64,000 bases of DNA, taken from an uncultured Flavobacteriaceae bacterium (GTDB taxonomy: Bacteria > Bacteroidota > Bacteroidia > Flavobacteriales > Flavobacteriaceae). The stretch lies in contig CAKUPQ010000002.1 in the NCBI GenBank assembly GCA_934675205.1, positions 496,001 through 560,000 of the forward strand, read 5' to 3'. The notes beneath the pieces are model-generated. The model saw only the letters and a list, made by a program, of their open reading frames with translations, was not told the DNA's origin and ran no database searches. The position numbers and the translations under genes are program-made. Shown piece after piece: positions 48,375-57,501 of this stretch (positions within the stretch are counted from its first letter, which is position 1; each line of letters starts with the position of its first letter).

Positions 48375-48415
48375 AAAAAAAAGGCTGTATCAAAATTTTG
48401 ATACAGCCTTTTTTT
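48375..48415. terminator. Bidirectional terminator between proline dehydrogenase and the M48 gene
   Basis: A perfect palindrome about 40 bases long, centred at CAAAATTTTG, with GGCTGTAT arms and A/T tracts outside, giving a hairpin with T runs on both strands. Confidence 0.93.
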
Positions 48416-48436
48416 AATATTCGCATTATTCGTTAT

Positions 48437-49252
48437 TTAAAACTTCACTCCAAATTTTGCAGCTTCTGCTTTAGCTCCCGGAATTTGTTTTTGAATATTG
48501 GAAATACGAGTTGTGTTGGAAGGGTGGGTACTCATCCATTCTAAAGTTTCAGCTCCTCCCGAATTTGCAGCCATACGTTGCCAAAACGGAACAGCATTAT
48601 CAGGATTATAACCTGCAATAGCCATAAGTCGTAGTCCTAATTCGTCTGCTTCTGTTTCATTACTTCTACTGAAGGGTAGCGTAACTCCGAATTGAGTTCC
48701 TCCCGAATAAGCAATAGCAACTGCTTGTTGAAATGTAGCGGATTTGTTAGCTGTTGCAGCTCCTAAAACCTGTCCTCCAAGTTCGGTAGCCATTGCAGTT
48801 TGCATTCTGCTTCTTCCGTGATTCAAAAGTGCGTGAGCCACTTCGTGTCCCATAACTACTGCAATTCCTGCATCGTCCTGACAAATAGGGAGAATTCCGG
48901 TATAAAAAACGATTTTTCCTCCGGGCATACACCACGCATTTACAGAAGCATCATCAACCAAATTGTATTCCCACGAATATCCGTCAAGATAGCTTTCATT
49001 ACCAACGGATTTCAAGTATGTTTCGGCTGCTTTTTTGATTTTTTCTCCAACAGTTTTTATGCGATTTGCATCGGTTGTTCCCGTAATTACTTTGTTTTCG
49101 TTCAGAAAAGCACTGTAAGACTGGAATGAAGAAGCAAAAATCTCACTATTTCCAATTAAATTAAGTTCATTCTTTCCCGTAAACGGATTGGTAGCACAAG
49201 CATATACTACAACAACAAGTAAAGCTAATAAAAGTTTTGTTTTTGTGTTCAT
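48437..49252 (-). CDS. M48 family metalloprotease lipoprotein
   Basis: A 271-residue periplasmic protease. The N-terminus is a lipoprotein signal with Cys19 (VVYAC). The zinc motif is HEVAH (136-140), with the third ligand Glu in NETEADELGLRLM about 65 residues later. The fold and size match LoiP/YggG and the BepA-type M48C proteins, which are involved in outer-membrane quality control. The last 30 residues include THPSNTTRISNIQ, the conserved family tail. Single-gene unit; the upstream gap holds a GTTTAAGGTTT repeat and no clear promoter. Confidence 0.93.
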   Translation of the reverse strand: MNTKTKLLLALLVVVVYACATNPFTGKNELNLIGNSEIFASSFQSYSAFLNENKVITGTTDANRIKTVGEKIKKAAETYLKSVGNESYLDGYSWEYNLVDDASVNAWCMPGGKIVFYTGILPICQDDAGIAVVMGHEVAHALLNHGRSRMQTAMATELGGQVLGAATANKSATFQQAVAIAYSGGTQFGVTLPFSRSNETEADELGLRLMAIAGYNPDNAVPFWQRMAANSGGAETLEWMSTHPSNTTRISNIQKQIPGAKAEAAKFGVKF

Positions 49253-49316
49253 TTTTGTTTTTTGTTTAAGGTTTAAAGTTTTGTTTCAGGTTAATAGTCT
49301 TAATACTCTCGTCTTA

Positions 49317-50261
49317 CTACTTTAAATATTCCAATACATTGGTTTCAATTCGTTTTTCGATATGGGTTACATCTGCTTTAACGAATTTTTCTCCCAGAAT
49401 ATTTTCGTAAAGTTCAATATATCTTTCTGAAACGGAATTTACGTAATCTTCTGTCATTTCAGGAATCTGTTGCCCTTCTTTTCCTTGAAACCCGTTTGAA
49501 ATCAGCCATTGACGAACAAACTCCTTTGATAACTGCTTTTGTATTTCTCCTTTTTGTTGTCTTTCTTCGTATCCGTCTGCATAAAAATATCTCGAAGAAT
49601 CGGGAGTATGGATTTCGTCAATCAAAACGATTTTTCCGTCTTTGGTTTTTCCGAATTCGTACTTCGTATCAACCAAAATCAGTCCTTTACTCTTTGCAAT
49701 TTCCGTACCTCTCTCAAACAAAACACGGGTATATTTTTCCAAAATTAAATAATCTTGTTCAGATACGATTCCTCTGCTCAAAATTTCTTCTCTCGAAATA
49801 TCCTCATCGTGTTCTCCGTTGTCCGCTTTTGTGGAAGGAGTGATGATAGGTTGTGGAAATTTATCGTTTTCTTTCATTCCTTCAGGAAGTGAAACTCCGC
49901 AAAGAACTCTTTTTCCCAAAGCATATTCACGAGCTGAATGTCCTGAAAGATAACCACGAATAACCATTTCGACTTTGAATGGCTCACACAAATGACCCAC
50001 AGCCACATTCGGGTCAGGAGTAGCAATAAGCCAATTCGGAACAATATCTTCAGTCAGTTGCATAAATTTGGTTGCAATCTGATTCAAGATTTGCCCTTTA
50101 TACGGAATTCCTTTGGGTAAAACCACATCAAAAGCGGAAATTCTGTCCGTTGCAATCATTACCAAAAGCTCGTCATTGATGTTGTAAACTTCTCTTACTT
50201 TTCCTCTGTAAACCGATTTTTGGTTAGGAAAGTTAAAGTCGGTTGTAGTTAGTGTGTTCAT
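49317..50261 (-). CDS. purC: Phosphoribosylaminoimidazole-succinocarboxamide synthase
   Basis: SAICAR synthetase of purine biosynthesis: joins CAIR to aspartate using ATP. Blocks seen are [11 protein letters not shown] (the ATP-binding strand-turn), [34 protein letters not shown] and [27 protein letters not shown]. Full length at 314 residues, of the longer (yeast-like) form. A single gene here, not part of a pur operon; a TAACTTTG box (minus, plus 50295-50302) may drive it, although no good -33 box is visible. Repeats (GTTTCAGGTTTAAAG) fill the upstream gap. Confidence 0.96.
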   Translation of the reverse strand: MNTLTTTDFNFPNQKSVYRGKVREVYNINDELLVMIATDRISAFDVVLPKGIPYKGQILNQIATKFMQLTEDIVPNWLIATPDPNVAVGHLCEPFKVEMVIRGYLSGHSAREYALGKRVLCGVSLPEGMKENDKFPQPIITPSTKADNGEHDEDISREEILSRGIVSEQDYLILEKYTRVLFERGTEIAKSKGLILVDTKYEFGKTKDGKIVLIDEIHTPDSSRYFYADGYEERQQKGEIQKQLSKEFVRQWLISNGFQGKEGQQIPEMTEDYVNSVSERYIELYENILGEKFVKADVTHIEKRIETNVLEYLK

Positions 50262-50365
50262 TTATATTTGTTTCAGGTTTAAAGTTTCAGGTTACAAAGT
50301 TATGAAGTTATGGAGTTATAAAGGTTATAAAGATTAAAAAACTAACTCCCCAATTCCCTAATTTT

Positions 50366-51403
50366 CTAATTCCCAATTTTAGGGGCTTTCATAAAATCAG
50401 TAATCAAGTAAGTAATGAGTTTTCCTATGAGGTTCGGATTTTTTTCGTCTGACAAATCGGGAGCTCCTTCACAAATATGCAGGTATGAAACCTTTGAATC
50501 CGAAGCGAAAAAATGCAGAAACTTACGTAGTTTTTCAACCGAAAATCCGCTTAATGTCATTGCACTGCTTGGCAAGTTTTCAACCGAATCCAAATCAATT
50601 TCGATTCCGAAATCGGTATCCGAAATAAAGTCTAAAGCAACTTCTAATTCTTCCGAAAAATATTTTTCTTTGCGAACACACATTTGCTCATAAGTGTTGT
50701 ATCGCACTTTTCCGTCCGTTTCTTTTATTTTCTTTAGAACTCCTTTTGAGGTATAATTCTCGTGTATTCCGAAAATAAAATATTTGTTTAAAAAACCCTC
50801 TTCAAAAGCATACGAAAAACCATTTCCCGAATGTCTGCCCTCTAAAGCCCGGAAATCGGTATGTGCATCAAAATTTATTGAATTTATCGGACGTGCTTTT
50901 GCAAGTGCTGTCCCTTTGATGATTCCGTAGGAATTGTTGTGCCCTCCTCCGATGACAATCGGAATTTTTTCGTTTTTGACAATAATCGAAATCAAATGCG
51001 AAACTTCCTTGTCGATTTGGCTTACCAAATCCCGCAATTCTTTAAGTTCATCTTTGTTATCGGGATTCAGATTTTTGGCTTTTTCCTGATATATTGTCGT
51101 ATCAAGTTGCCCTAAAGCAATCAGATTATAGCCTTTTGCAAATTGATTATGCTGAATATTGACAAGGGATTTTATAGTGTTTTCGTAAGCGGAAGCTGTT
51201 CCTGTTCTCCCGAAATTAGCTTTTACTCCGACATCTTCCGAAATCCCGAAAAGGACAAATTTTGCCTCGGAATTTTGTAAAAAAACATCAACAGAAACCT
51301 CATCAGGAACGGTTACTATTCGTTCTCCGAATTTAGTTTCTCCCTTGCGAAAACCTATTATTTCGTGAAGTTTTTCTTTTGTCAGCCGAATCAGATTTTC
51401 CAT
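50366..51403 (-). CDS. Arginase-family hydrolase, likely formimidoylglutamase
   Basis: A 345-residue ureohydrolase. The two-manganese site is visible as His155 (GGGHNN), Asp179, His181, Asp183 (FDAHTDFR) and Asp270, Asp272 (EIDLDSV). The length and the flavobacterial ALEGRHSGNGFSYAF stretch after the metal site fit formimidoylglutamase (HutG-like) rather than arginase. No other hut gene is adjacent, so the assignment rests on the family only. The start of the downstream unknown gene is 3 bases away: the unknown gene ends at 51407, directly upstream of this ATG, so the two are probably one transcript. Confidence 0.85.
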   Translation of the reverse strand: MENLIRLTKEKLHEIIGFRKGETKFGERIVTVPDEVSVDVFLQNSEAKFVLFGISEDVGVKANFGRTGTASAYENTIKSLVNIQHNQFAKGYNLIALGQLDTTIYQEKAKNLNPDNKDELKELRDLVSQIDKEVSHLISIIVKNEKIPIVIGGGHNNSYGIIKGTALAKARPINSINFDAHTDFRALEGRHSGNGFSYAFEEGFLNKYFIFGIHENYTSKGVLKKIKETDGKVRYNTYEQMCVRKEKYFSEELEVALDFISDTDFGIEIDLDSVENLPSSAMTLSGFSVEKLRKFLHFFASDSKVSYLHICEGAPDLSDEKNPNLIGKLITYLITDFMKAPKIGN

Positions 51404-51406
51404 AAA

Positions 51407-51997
51407 TTATTCGATACAATGAAAATTATCAATAAATATTCTTTCCGGATTAGAAGTAACTTCCAAGTTTTTGGAAATCAATTCTTTTTCCATTACGTAG
51501 CTGTCTTTTTCTCCCGTAGCGAAGCGAATTTGCAGAATCGCAACAGGGAATTTCTTTAAATCCTCAAAGTCATCTTTCATAAAAAAGAACGAAGTATTCA
51601 ACACCCTGATATTACTTTTGTTCTCCAAATCGGGGATTCTTGTCGAACAAATACTGTTGTCAATATGGATTAGTGTATAGATTTTTCCATTGGTAAGTTG
51701 CAGGTACATACGGGTATTTTTGTCGAAACATTCGGTTTCGATAAAGCTGTCGCTTTTCTGAACTTTCTGATAGTTCAACATTATATAACCTCCGTCATTC
51801 AAGAGCGAAATAAAGGCATAACTGGATTTTTTTCCGAATTCCTTTTCGTAAATCAGATGATTTTTGGTTTCTCTGAAATCAATGCTGTCATTTTTTACTT
51901 CAAAATCAAATTCACAAGGTTTTTGAGCAAAAGCAAATACGGAAACAAAGAAAAAAGCTATTAAAACTACGAATTTATGCGAATTATTACGAATCAT
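51407..51997 (-). CDS. Secreted protein of unknown function
   Basis: An unrecognised 196-residue exported protein. The signal peptide is MIRNNSHKFVVLIAFFFVSV followed by FAFAQ. The mature part is beta-rich, with four cysteines, and has no motif I can name. The first 9 codons come from an ATTCGT-rich dispersed repeat (51969-52000): the ATG itself lies in the repeat. It ends 3 bases before the formimidoylglutamase-like gene starts, so it is probably the first gene of a two-gene unit. Confidence 0.72.
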   Translation of the reverse strand: MIRNNSHKFVVLIAFFFVSVFAFAQKPCEFDFEVKNDSIDFRETKNHLIYEKEFGKKSSYAFISLLNDGGYIMLNYQKVQKSDSFIETECFDKNTRMYLQLTNGKIYTLIHIDNSICSTRIPDLENKSNIRVLNTSFFFMKDDFEDLKKFPVAILQIRFATGEKDSYVMEKELISKNLEVTSNPERIFIDNFHCIE

Positions 51998-52053
51998 ACG
52001 AATTAAATTAAGCGGATAAAATCTGTGTAGATTTGTGTGTAAAAATCAAGGTT

Positions 52054-53226
52054 TTAAATTTTGTTGCAAATTAAAACAATTTTCTCGTTTTTTATATCGG
52101 TTGTGAAAAAACAATACAAATTTCCTCCGTCTGCTATTTTCCATTTCTGTCGGATTTGAGCTACTGTTTCAGGGAAATTGCGGGTTGTGATATTAGCTTT
52201 TTTGTTTTGTAAAAAGGCTTTCATTTCCTGTTTTTTGTAAGGAATAATTTGTTTTATTTCAAAACGCCTTCCTACAAAATCAATCAATTCCTTTGAAGTA
52301 AAAAGATGAGAATGTTTATGTAATTTGTTTATTTTAAACGAATTACTAACGTGGTCAAAACCTTGTGATTTCATTACAGACGCATTCGGTTCGTACAGGT
52401 ATTTTTGAGGTTCGGAATACGTAGCAAAAACTTCATCATCTAAAACAAAATCAAATTTTTCGGTTTTTGAAGAAGTTATATTTACGGTTTTGATATTGAT
52501 ATTGTCATTGAAATTGCTATTGATTTCAAAAAGTAATTCCTTTACTTCATTCTCTAAAGAAACGATATGAATGTTTTTGATGAATTTCAGTTCCGAAAGT
52601 CCAACCGAAATATCATAAACAGGGGAGGTTTTAATCAGAATTTTATCCGAATAATTCAGGTATTCTTCTATTAAAACCGTTACATCAGGAAGGCAATCTT
52701 TAAGCAGAAAAACCTTGCCTTTTGTGTCATTTCTCCTTGATGGGTCAATATAAACCCAATCGAATTTTTGATTTAATTCTTTCAGAACTTCCAATCCGTC
52801 TTTCGGAAAACACTGAATATTTTTTGCTTTTAATTCTGTGAAATTATGTTTTACGATTTCTGATAATTCAGGATTGATTTCACAATGAATAACTTTTTCA
52901 AAAATCTTTGAAAAATAATAACAATCCACTCCGAAACCTCCCGTAAGGTCAATGATATTGTTTCCTGAAACAAGTTCGGATTTATATTTTGCTGTTTTCT
53001 CGGACGAAGTTTGTTCAATCGAAATTTTGTTTGGAAAAATAATGTTTTCAGAATTGAACCAAGTCGAAAGTTTGGATTTTGCTTTCGATTTTGCTTCGAT
53101 TTGGTTTAAAATAGTTTTATAATCAATATCATTAAACGGATTTTTTTGCAGGCTTAATTTCTGAATATCCTGATTGATATTCTTATTTATAAAGTCCTGA
53201 ATGTCCTGATTGAGTAAGCTTTTCAT
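52054..53226 (-). CDS. Class I SAM-dependent methyltransferase with THUMP-like C-terminus
   Basis: A 390-residue cytosolic enzyme. The SAM motif I is LTGGFGVD (94-101), followed by HCEINPE and the catalytic-loop motif DPSRR (161-165), the signature of a Bacteroidota family with a C-terminal THUMP-like domain (residues about 300-390: FEIKQIIPYKKQEMKAF). RNA methylation is likely, but the target is unknown. The frame starts at 53265; I prefer ATG 53226 (MKSLLNQDIQDF), because the 13 extra residues are non-conserved and the region toward the MarR gene is expected to hold promoters. Confidence 0.85.
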   Translation of the reverse strand: MKSLLNQDIQDFINKNINQDIQKLSLQKNPFNDIDYKTILNQIEAKSKAKSKLSTWFNSENIIFPNKISIEQTSSEKTAKYKSELVSGNNIIDLTGGFGVDCYYFSKIFEKVIHCEINPELSEIVKHNFTELKAKNIQCFPKDGLEVLKELNQKFDWVYIDPSRRNDTKGKVFLLKDCLPDVTVLIEEYLNYSDKILIKTSPVYDISVGLSELKFIKNIHIVSLENEVKELLFEINSNFNDNINIKTVNITSSKTEKFDFVLDDEVFATYSEPQKYLYEPNASVMKSQGFDHVSNSFKINKLHKHSHLFTSKELIDFVGRRFEIKQIIPYKKQEMKAFLQNKKANITTRNFPETVAQIRQKWKIADGGNLYCFFTTDIKNEKIVLICNKI

Positions 53227-53323
53227 AGAAAAGCGAAAGTACAAAAGTATCCTTATAATTTTCAATGTTAATAAAATAATTTAAATAAAGTGTAAAAATA
53301 TTCTTTTATATATTTAAAAAGTT

Positions 53324-53331
53324 TACTTTTG
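53324..53331 (+). promoter_or_regulatory. -7 box of the marR-crt cluster
   Basis: TACTTTTG, a consensus -7 element 23 bases before the MarR ATG. No -33 TTG at the right distance. It is the only promoter-like element I found for the carotenoid genes, so the cluster may be read from here as one long transcript. Confidence 0.55.
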
Positions 53332-53354
53332 TACTATAATAAAATTTAAATAAA

Positions 53355-54026
53355 ATGAATTATTCATTGGTCAAAGATGTAATTTCTTTATTGCAAGAGT
53401 TTGAAAAACAGAACCGAAACGAGGTTTATACTGCTGATATGAGTGGTTTTGAACATTGGTTTTTTGAGCAAAAAATTAAACCGAAAATGCTTGTCCAAGA
53501 ACCTGATTGGGAAGGAAAGGAAAACGGAAGAAGCCCTGAAAGTGTTATCAATACGCTTATCGTTCATCTGAACCGTTATGCTAAAACCTATTCTAAATCG
53601 GCTATTTACGGTTCGGATTTTTCGACTCAAGAAGAATTTATTTACCTGATAAACCTGAAAGCCTTTGGAGCAATGACCAAAATGGAACTCATCAAAAAGA
53701 ACATTCAGGAAAAACCTGTCGGAATTCAGATTATCAACCGTTTGATAAAACAAGGTTGGGCAGAACAAACCGATTCCGAGATTGATAAACGAAGTAAAGT
53801 CGTTCGGATTACTCAAAAAGGATTGGAAGCATTGGAGAATCAGATGCAAAAAATCCGTCAGGCAACCCAAATCGTAACAGGAGATTTAACCTATTCCGAA
53901 AAAATGGAGCTTATAACCCTGCTGAATAAATTGGACAGATTCCATCACCCGATTTATTGTCAGAATATCAATACCGAACAGCTTTTGGAAGCAGTTGTTT
54001 CTGATTATTCGTTCGGAAAAAACTAA
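53355..54026 (+). CDS. MarR-family transcriptional regulator
   Basis: A 223-residue regulator, longer than the usual 150. A non-conserved N-terminal part (1-75) contains FEHWFFEQKIKPK; the MarR winged helix follows (about 100-190): TKMELIKKNIQEKPVGIQIINRLIKQGW, then a wing with DKRSKVVRITQKG. MarR proteins usually respond to small molecules and repress neighbours. Here the gene lies 5 bases upstream of crtI in the same direction, so control of the carotenoid cluster is the natural inference. The signal is unknown. Confidence 0.88.
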   Translation: MNYSLVKDVISLLQEFEKQNRNEVYTADMSGFEHWFFEQKIKPKMLVQEPDWEGKENGRSPESVINTLIVHLNRYAKTYSKSAIYGSDFSTQEEFIYLINLKAFGAMTKMELIKKNIQEKPVGIQIINRLIKQGWAEQTDSEIDKRSKVVRITQKGLEALENQMQKIRQATQIVTGDLTYSEKMELITLLNKLDRFHHPIYCQNINTEQLLEAVVSDYSFGKN

Positions 54027-54031
54027 AAAAT

Positions 54032-55531
54032 ATGGCTAAAAAAATTGCAGTTATCGGGTCGGGATTTTCGGGAATTTCTGCTGCTGCCTATCTGGGAGCA
54101 ATGGGGAACGAAGTAACCGTTTTTGAAAAAAACAGCTCTGTCGGAGGTCGTGCCAGACAGTTCAAAACCGATAACGGTTATACGTTCGATATGGGACCGA
54201 GTTGGTATTGGATGCCCGATATTATCGAGAATTTTTTTACCGATTTTAATTGTAAATCAAGTGATTACTACGATTTGATTTCGCTTAATCCGCAATTTGA
54301 AATGGTTTTTGAAGATGAAGTCATAGCCATACCCGAAAAGTACGAAGATTTAAGAAAACTGTTTGAAAGTACCGAAAAGGGTTCGGCTTTGCAGTTAGAC
54401 CGATTTATGGACGAAGCCAAATATAAATACGAGGTCGGAATGCAGGATTTTGTCAATAAGCCTTGTCATTCGTGGTTTGAATTCGTGTCGTTCAAGATAG
54501 CCAAAAGTGCATTAAAGCTTGATTTACTGACCGATTTTCAATCACACGTACGTCGGTTTTTCAAAAATCCGAAGTTGATTTCACTGATGGAATTTCCTGT
54601 AATTTTTCTCGGAGCAATGCCAAAAGATATTCCTGCTTTGTACAGTCTGATGAATTACGGAGGTTACAGGCTCGGAACGTGGTATCCAATGGGAGGCTTT
54701 ATAAAAATTATCGAAGCAATGGTAGATGTTGCCCGAAAACAGGGAGTTACTTTCTGTCTGAATGCGAATGTCGAGAAAATCAATGTTGCTGAAAATCAGG
54801 TTTATTCATTGACTGTCAACGGAGAAGAAACGGAGTTTGATGCAGTAGTTGCTTCATCTGATTATCATCATACCGAACAAAAATTATTGGAAAAGAAATA
54901 TCGGAATTATGACCAAAAGTATTGGGAAAAGAAAACTTTTGCTCCTTCCTGCCTGATTTATTATTTGGGCTTTAAGGAGCGTATCGAAAACCTGAAACAT
55001 CATACGTTGTTTTTTGAAAACGATTTGAATGACCACGCAAACGAAATTTACCACAACAAAAAATGGCCTTCCAAACCGTTGTTTTATGTGTGTTGTCCTT
55101 CCAAAACGGACAGGGGAGTAGCTCCCGAAAATCAAGAGAATTTATTTCTGTTAATGCCTGTTGCCACAGGAATTGAAGATAATGAACAGCAAAGGGAAAA
55201 ATATTTTCAGGAAATGATTTCCCGTTTGGAAAAACATACGAAAACCCAAGGGCTTTTGGAGAAAATCGATTATAAAAAAAGTTATTGTATTGATGATTTC
55301 GTATCGGATTACAACGCTTTTCAGGGAAATGCTTACGGATTGGCAAATACGTTAAGGCAAACAGCTGTTCTGAAACCGTCTATCCGAAATAAAAAAGTAA
55401 GCAATCTGTATTATACAGGACAACTTACCGTTCCGGGGCCCGGAGTTCCGCCCTCGATTATTTCAGGGAAAATAGTAGCAACAGAAATGGTAAAGTCATT
55501 GAAAAAAGTAAGAAAAGAAGTAGTTGTATAA
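54032..55531 (+). CDS. crtI: Phytoene desaturase
   Basis: FAD-dependent enzyme that adds double bonds to phytoene to make lycopene in the membrane. The dinucleotide fold is IGSGFSGISAAAYL (8-21), with GGRARQ near 43, GPSWYWMP near 61 and the C-terminal carotenoid motif GPGVPPSIISGKI. Full length at 499 residues. It follows the MarR gene by 5 bases. Between it and crtB lies a 29-base palindromic repeat, the only sizeable gap in the cluster apart from the one at 56922. Confidence 0.95.
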   Translation: MAKKIAVIGSGFSGISAAAYLGAMGNEVTVFEKNSSVGGRARQFKTDNGYTFDMGPSWYWMPDIIENFFTDFNCKSSDYYDLISLNPQFEMVFEDEVIAIPEKYEDLRKLFESTEKGSALQLDRFMDEAKYKYEVGMQDFVNKPCHSWFEFVSFKIAKSALKLDLLTDFQSHVRRFFKNPKLISLMEFPVIFLGAMPKDIPALYSLMNYGGYRLGTWYPMGGFIKIIEAMVDVARKQGVTFCLNANVEKINVAENQVYSLTVNGEETEFDAVVASSDYHHTEQKLLEKKYRNYDQKYWEKKTFAPSCLIYYLGFKERIENLKHHTLFFENDLNDHANEIYHNKKWPSKPLFYVCCPSKTDRGVAPENQENLFLLMPVATGIEDNEQQREKYFQEMISRLEKHTKTQGLLEKIDYKKSYCIDDFVSDYNAFQGNAYGLANTLRQTAVLKPSIRNKKVSNLYYTGQLTVPGPGVPPSIISGKIVATEMVKSLKKVRKEVVV

Positions 55532-55548
55532 ATAAACTATTTCCTTTT

Positions 55549-55577
55549 CCCCTCCTTCGGAGGGGTTAGGGGAGGCT
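55549..55577. repeat. Dispersed palindromic repeat, copy 2
   Basis: CCCCTCCTTCGGAGGGG followed by TTAGGGGAGGCT; 28 of 29 bases identical to 14292-14320. In the crtI-crtB gap, where the hairpin could reduce or stabilise the downstream message. Here it is not translated. Confidence 0.9.
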
Positions 55578-55590
55578 AATATTAAAAGGT

Positions 55591-56427
55591 ATGAAAAAGC
55601 TATTTGATGAGTTGTCGTTCAGAGTAAGTAAGGAAACCACCAAAAAGTACAGTACGAGTTTTTCGCTTGGAATTTTGGCATTAAGCTCGGATATTCGTCC
55701 TGCTGTTTATGCTGTTTACGGTTATGTACGTTTGGCAGACGAAATTGTCGATAGCTTTCACGGTTACGACAAGAAGCGTCTGATGAACAGGTTAAGGGAA
55801 CAGACCACACAGGCAATTGACGAGAAAATTTCGTTGAATCCGATTCTGAATTCTTTCCAACAAACGGTTAACGATTACCAAATTGATTGGGAACTTATCG
55901 ACACGTTTCTGAAAAGTATGGAAATGGATTTGGAGAAAATCGATTATAATTCCGATTTGTATAAGGAATATATTCTGGGTTCGGCTGAAGTGGTTGGGTT
56001 GATGTGCTTACAGATTTTTGTCAAAGGAAATAAAGAAGAGTACGAAAGGCTGAAGCCCTATGCAATGCAGTTGGGTTCGGCTTTTCAGAAAGTGAATTTT
56101 TTGAGGGATTTAAAAGACGATTATCAGGTTTTGGGAAGAACGTATTTTCCGAATGTGGATATGGAAGACTTTAACTGTACTGTCAAAAAGCAAATTGAAA
56201 CCGAAATCGAAACGGAATTTGCAGAAGCCCTGAAAGGCATCAAAATGCTTCCGAGTTCGTCAAGGTTTGGAGTGTATTTGGCTTATACGTATTATGTTTC
56301 GTTATTCCGAAAAATCCAACGTACACCTGCCAAAAAAATCGTAAACCAACGTATCCGAATCCATAACGGAAAGAAAATTTCATTGATGATGAGTAGTTAT
56401 TTACAGTTCAGAATGGCAATGTTATGA
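55591..56427 (+). CDS. crtB: Phytoene synthase
   Basis: Condenses two geranylgeranyl diphosphates to phytoene. The two Mg-binding aspartate motifs are DEIVD (50-54) and DLKDD (173-177), and the signature YGYVRLADE and LGRTYFP (181-187) are intact. Length 278 residues is typical of the bacteroidal form. It overlaps the next gene by 4 bases (ATGA), so the two are translationally coupled. It comes directly after crtI, as in most crt clusters. Confidence 0.95.
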   Translation: MKKLFDELSFRVSKETTKKYSTSFSLGILALSSDIRPAVYAVYGYVRLADEIVDSFHGYDKKRLMNRLREQTTQAIDEKISLNPILNSFQQTVNDYQIDWELIDTFLKSMEMDLEKIDYNSDLYKEYILGSAEVVGLMCLQIFVKGNKEEYERLKPYAMQLGSAFQKVNFLRDLKDDYQVLGRTYFPNVDMEDFNCTVKKQIETEIETEFAEALKGIKMLPSSSRFGVYLAYTYYVSLFRKIQRTPAKKIVNQRIRIHNGKKISLMMSSYLQFRMAML

Positions 56428-56921
56428 AGTTTTTGTGCTGTCTGTTTTTGTTTTTGAATGTAGTCGGTATTAAGGCTCAAAAATCGGATTCAGACAGAAT
56501 ACGTTTGCAGTATCCTAAAGCTGTTTCGGATAAAAATATTTGTAAATCAATGATTTCGGAACTCGAAAAAAAAGATTTACAATACATCGACCTAGCTTAT
56601 TTGGGGGCATTTCAGGCAGTTTTGGCAAATCACGTTCTTAATCCGATAAGCAAATTATCTTCTTTTAAAAAAGGTAAAAACAATATTGAAAAAGCAATCA
56701 GACAAAATCCGAATGAAACAGAAATCCGATTCATACGACTTTCGATTCAGTATAGTATTCCGAAATTTTTGGGATACAAGTCGGATATTGATACGGATAA
56801 GGATTTTATTCTGAAAAACTTTAAGAACATCGAAAATCCGAACCTTAAAAAACTCATTCGTGATTTTTTTGAAGGCTCGGATTTAATTACAAAAGACGAA
56901 AAACATTTTTTAGAAAATTAA
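56424..56921 (+). CDS. Secreted protein of unknown function in the carotenoid cluster
   Basis: An unrecognised 165-residue protein, with an N-terminal signal peptide (MKFLCCLFLFLNVVGIKAQ). The mature part is mostly helical (IEKAIRQNPNETEIRFIRLSI resembles a TPR-like pair). It has no catalytic motif I can name. The ATG overlaps the crtB stop by 4 bases, so it is translated with crtB. Its place between carotenoid genes points to a role in carotenoid handling or envelope placement, but this is inference. A repeat lies between it and the SRPBCC gene. Confidence 0.78.
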   Translation: MKFLCCLFLFLNVVGIKAQKSDSDRIRLQYPKAVSDKNICKSMISELEKKDLQYIDLAYLGAFQAVLANHVLNPISKLSSFKKGKNNIEKAIRQNPNETEIRFIRLSIQYSIPKFLGYKSDIDTDKDFILKNFKNIENPNLKKLIRDFFEGSDLITKDEKHFLEN

Positions 56922-56932
56922 AAATATTGGTA

Positions 56933-57008
56933 TTAGCCACGGATTAAAGGATTTACACTGATTTAGCGATAAAAAAATCCGTAAAAATCTGTGTAAATCT
57001 GTGGCTAA
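56933..57008. repeat. Dispersed TTAGCCAC ... GTGGCTAA repeat
   Basis: Begins TTAGCCACGGATT (56933-56945) and ends AATCTGTGGCTAA (56996-57008), with inverted inner arms GATTTACAC and GTGTAAATC. It is a member of the same family as 28399-28479. The last bases were taken by the ORF track into the next frame from a GTG at 57001, which I do not use. Confidence 0.85.
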
Positions 57009-57027
57009 AAATAAAACCTTAAACAAA

Positions 57028-57501
57028 ATGAAATACCGATTATACAGAGAACAACAATTGAATTGCGATATCGAAACAGCTTGGAAGTTTTTTTCATCTG
57101 CCAATAATTTATCCGAAATCACACCAAAAGATATGAATTTTGTGGTTCGTTCTAAATTTGAAAATGACGAAATTTACAAAGGAATGATTATCGATTATTA
57201 CGTTTCGCCTTTGTTGGGGATTCCGTTAGGTTGGCAAACCGAAATCATTCAGGTTGATTTTCAGAGGAGCTTTACCGATTTTCAGAAAAAAGGACCGTAT
57301 AAATTGTGGAATCATCATCACGAATTTATCACGAACGAACAAGGTGTTCTGATGAAAGATACGATTGATTACGAGCTTCCTTTTGGGTTTTTGGGAGAGT
57401 GGGTACATCAGTTTTTAGTGAAGAAAAAACTTAAACGTATCTTTGACTATCGGTACGATTATCTGGAACAAAAGTTTAACGACAAAAAACATAGGTTATG
57501 A
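57028..57501 (+). CDS. SRPBCC (START-like) ligand-binding protein
   Basis: A 157-residue soluble protein of the polyketide-cyclase/SRPBCC superfamily, with the helix-grip pattern: N-terminal strand then CDIETAWKFFSSANNLSEITP, a central DYYVSPLLGIPLGWQTEI and the long C-terminal helix HQFLVKKKLKRIFDYRYDYL. It should bind a hydrophobic ligand in a cavity; in this cluster a carotenoid or precursor is the likely one. The frame opens with a GTG at 57001 within the repeat; ATG 57028, after an AACCTTAAACAAA leader, is the better start. It overlaps crtZ by 4 bases. Confidence 0.85.
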   Translation: MKYRLYREQQLNCDIETAWKFFSSANNLSEITPKDMNFVVRSKFENDEIYKGMIIDYYVSPLLGIPLGWQTEIIQVDFQRSFTDFQKKGPYKLWNHHHEFITNEQGVLMKDTIDYELPFGFLGEWVHQFLVKKKLKRIFDYRYDYLEQKFNDKKHRL

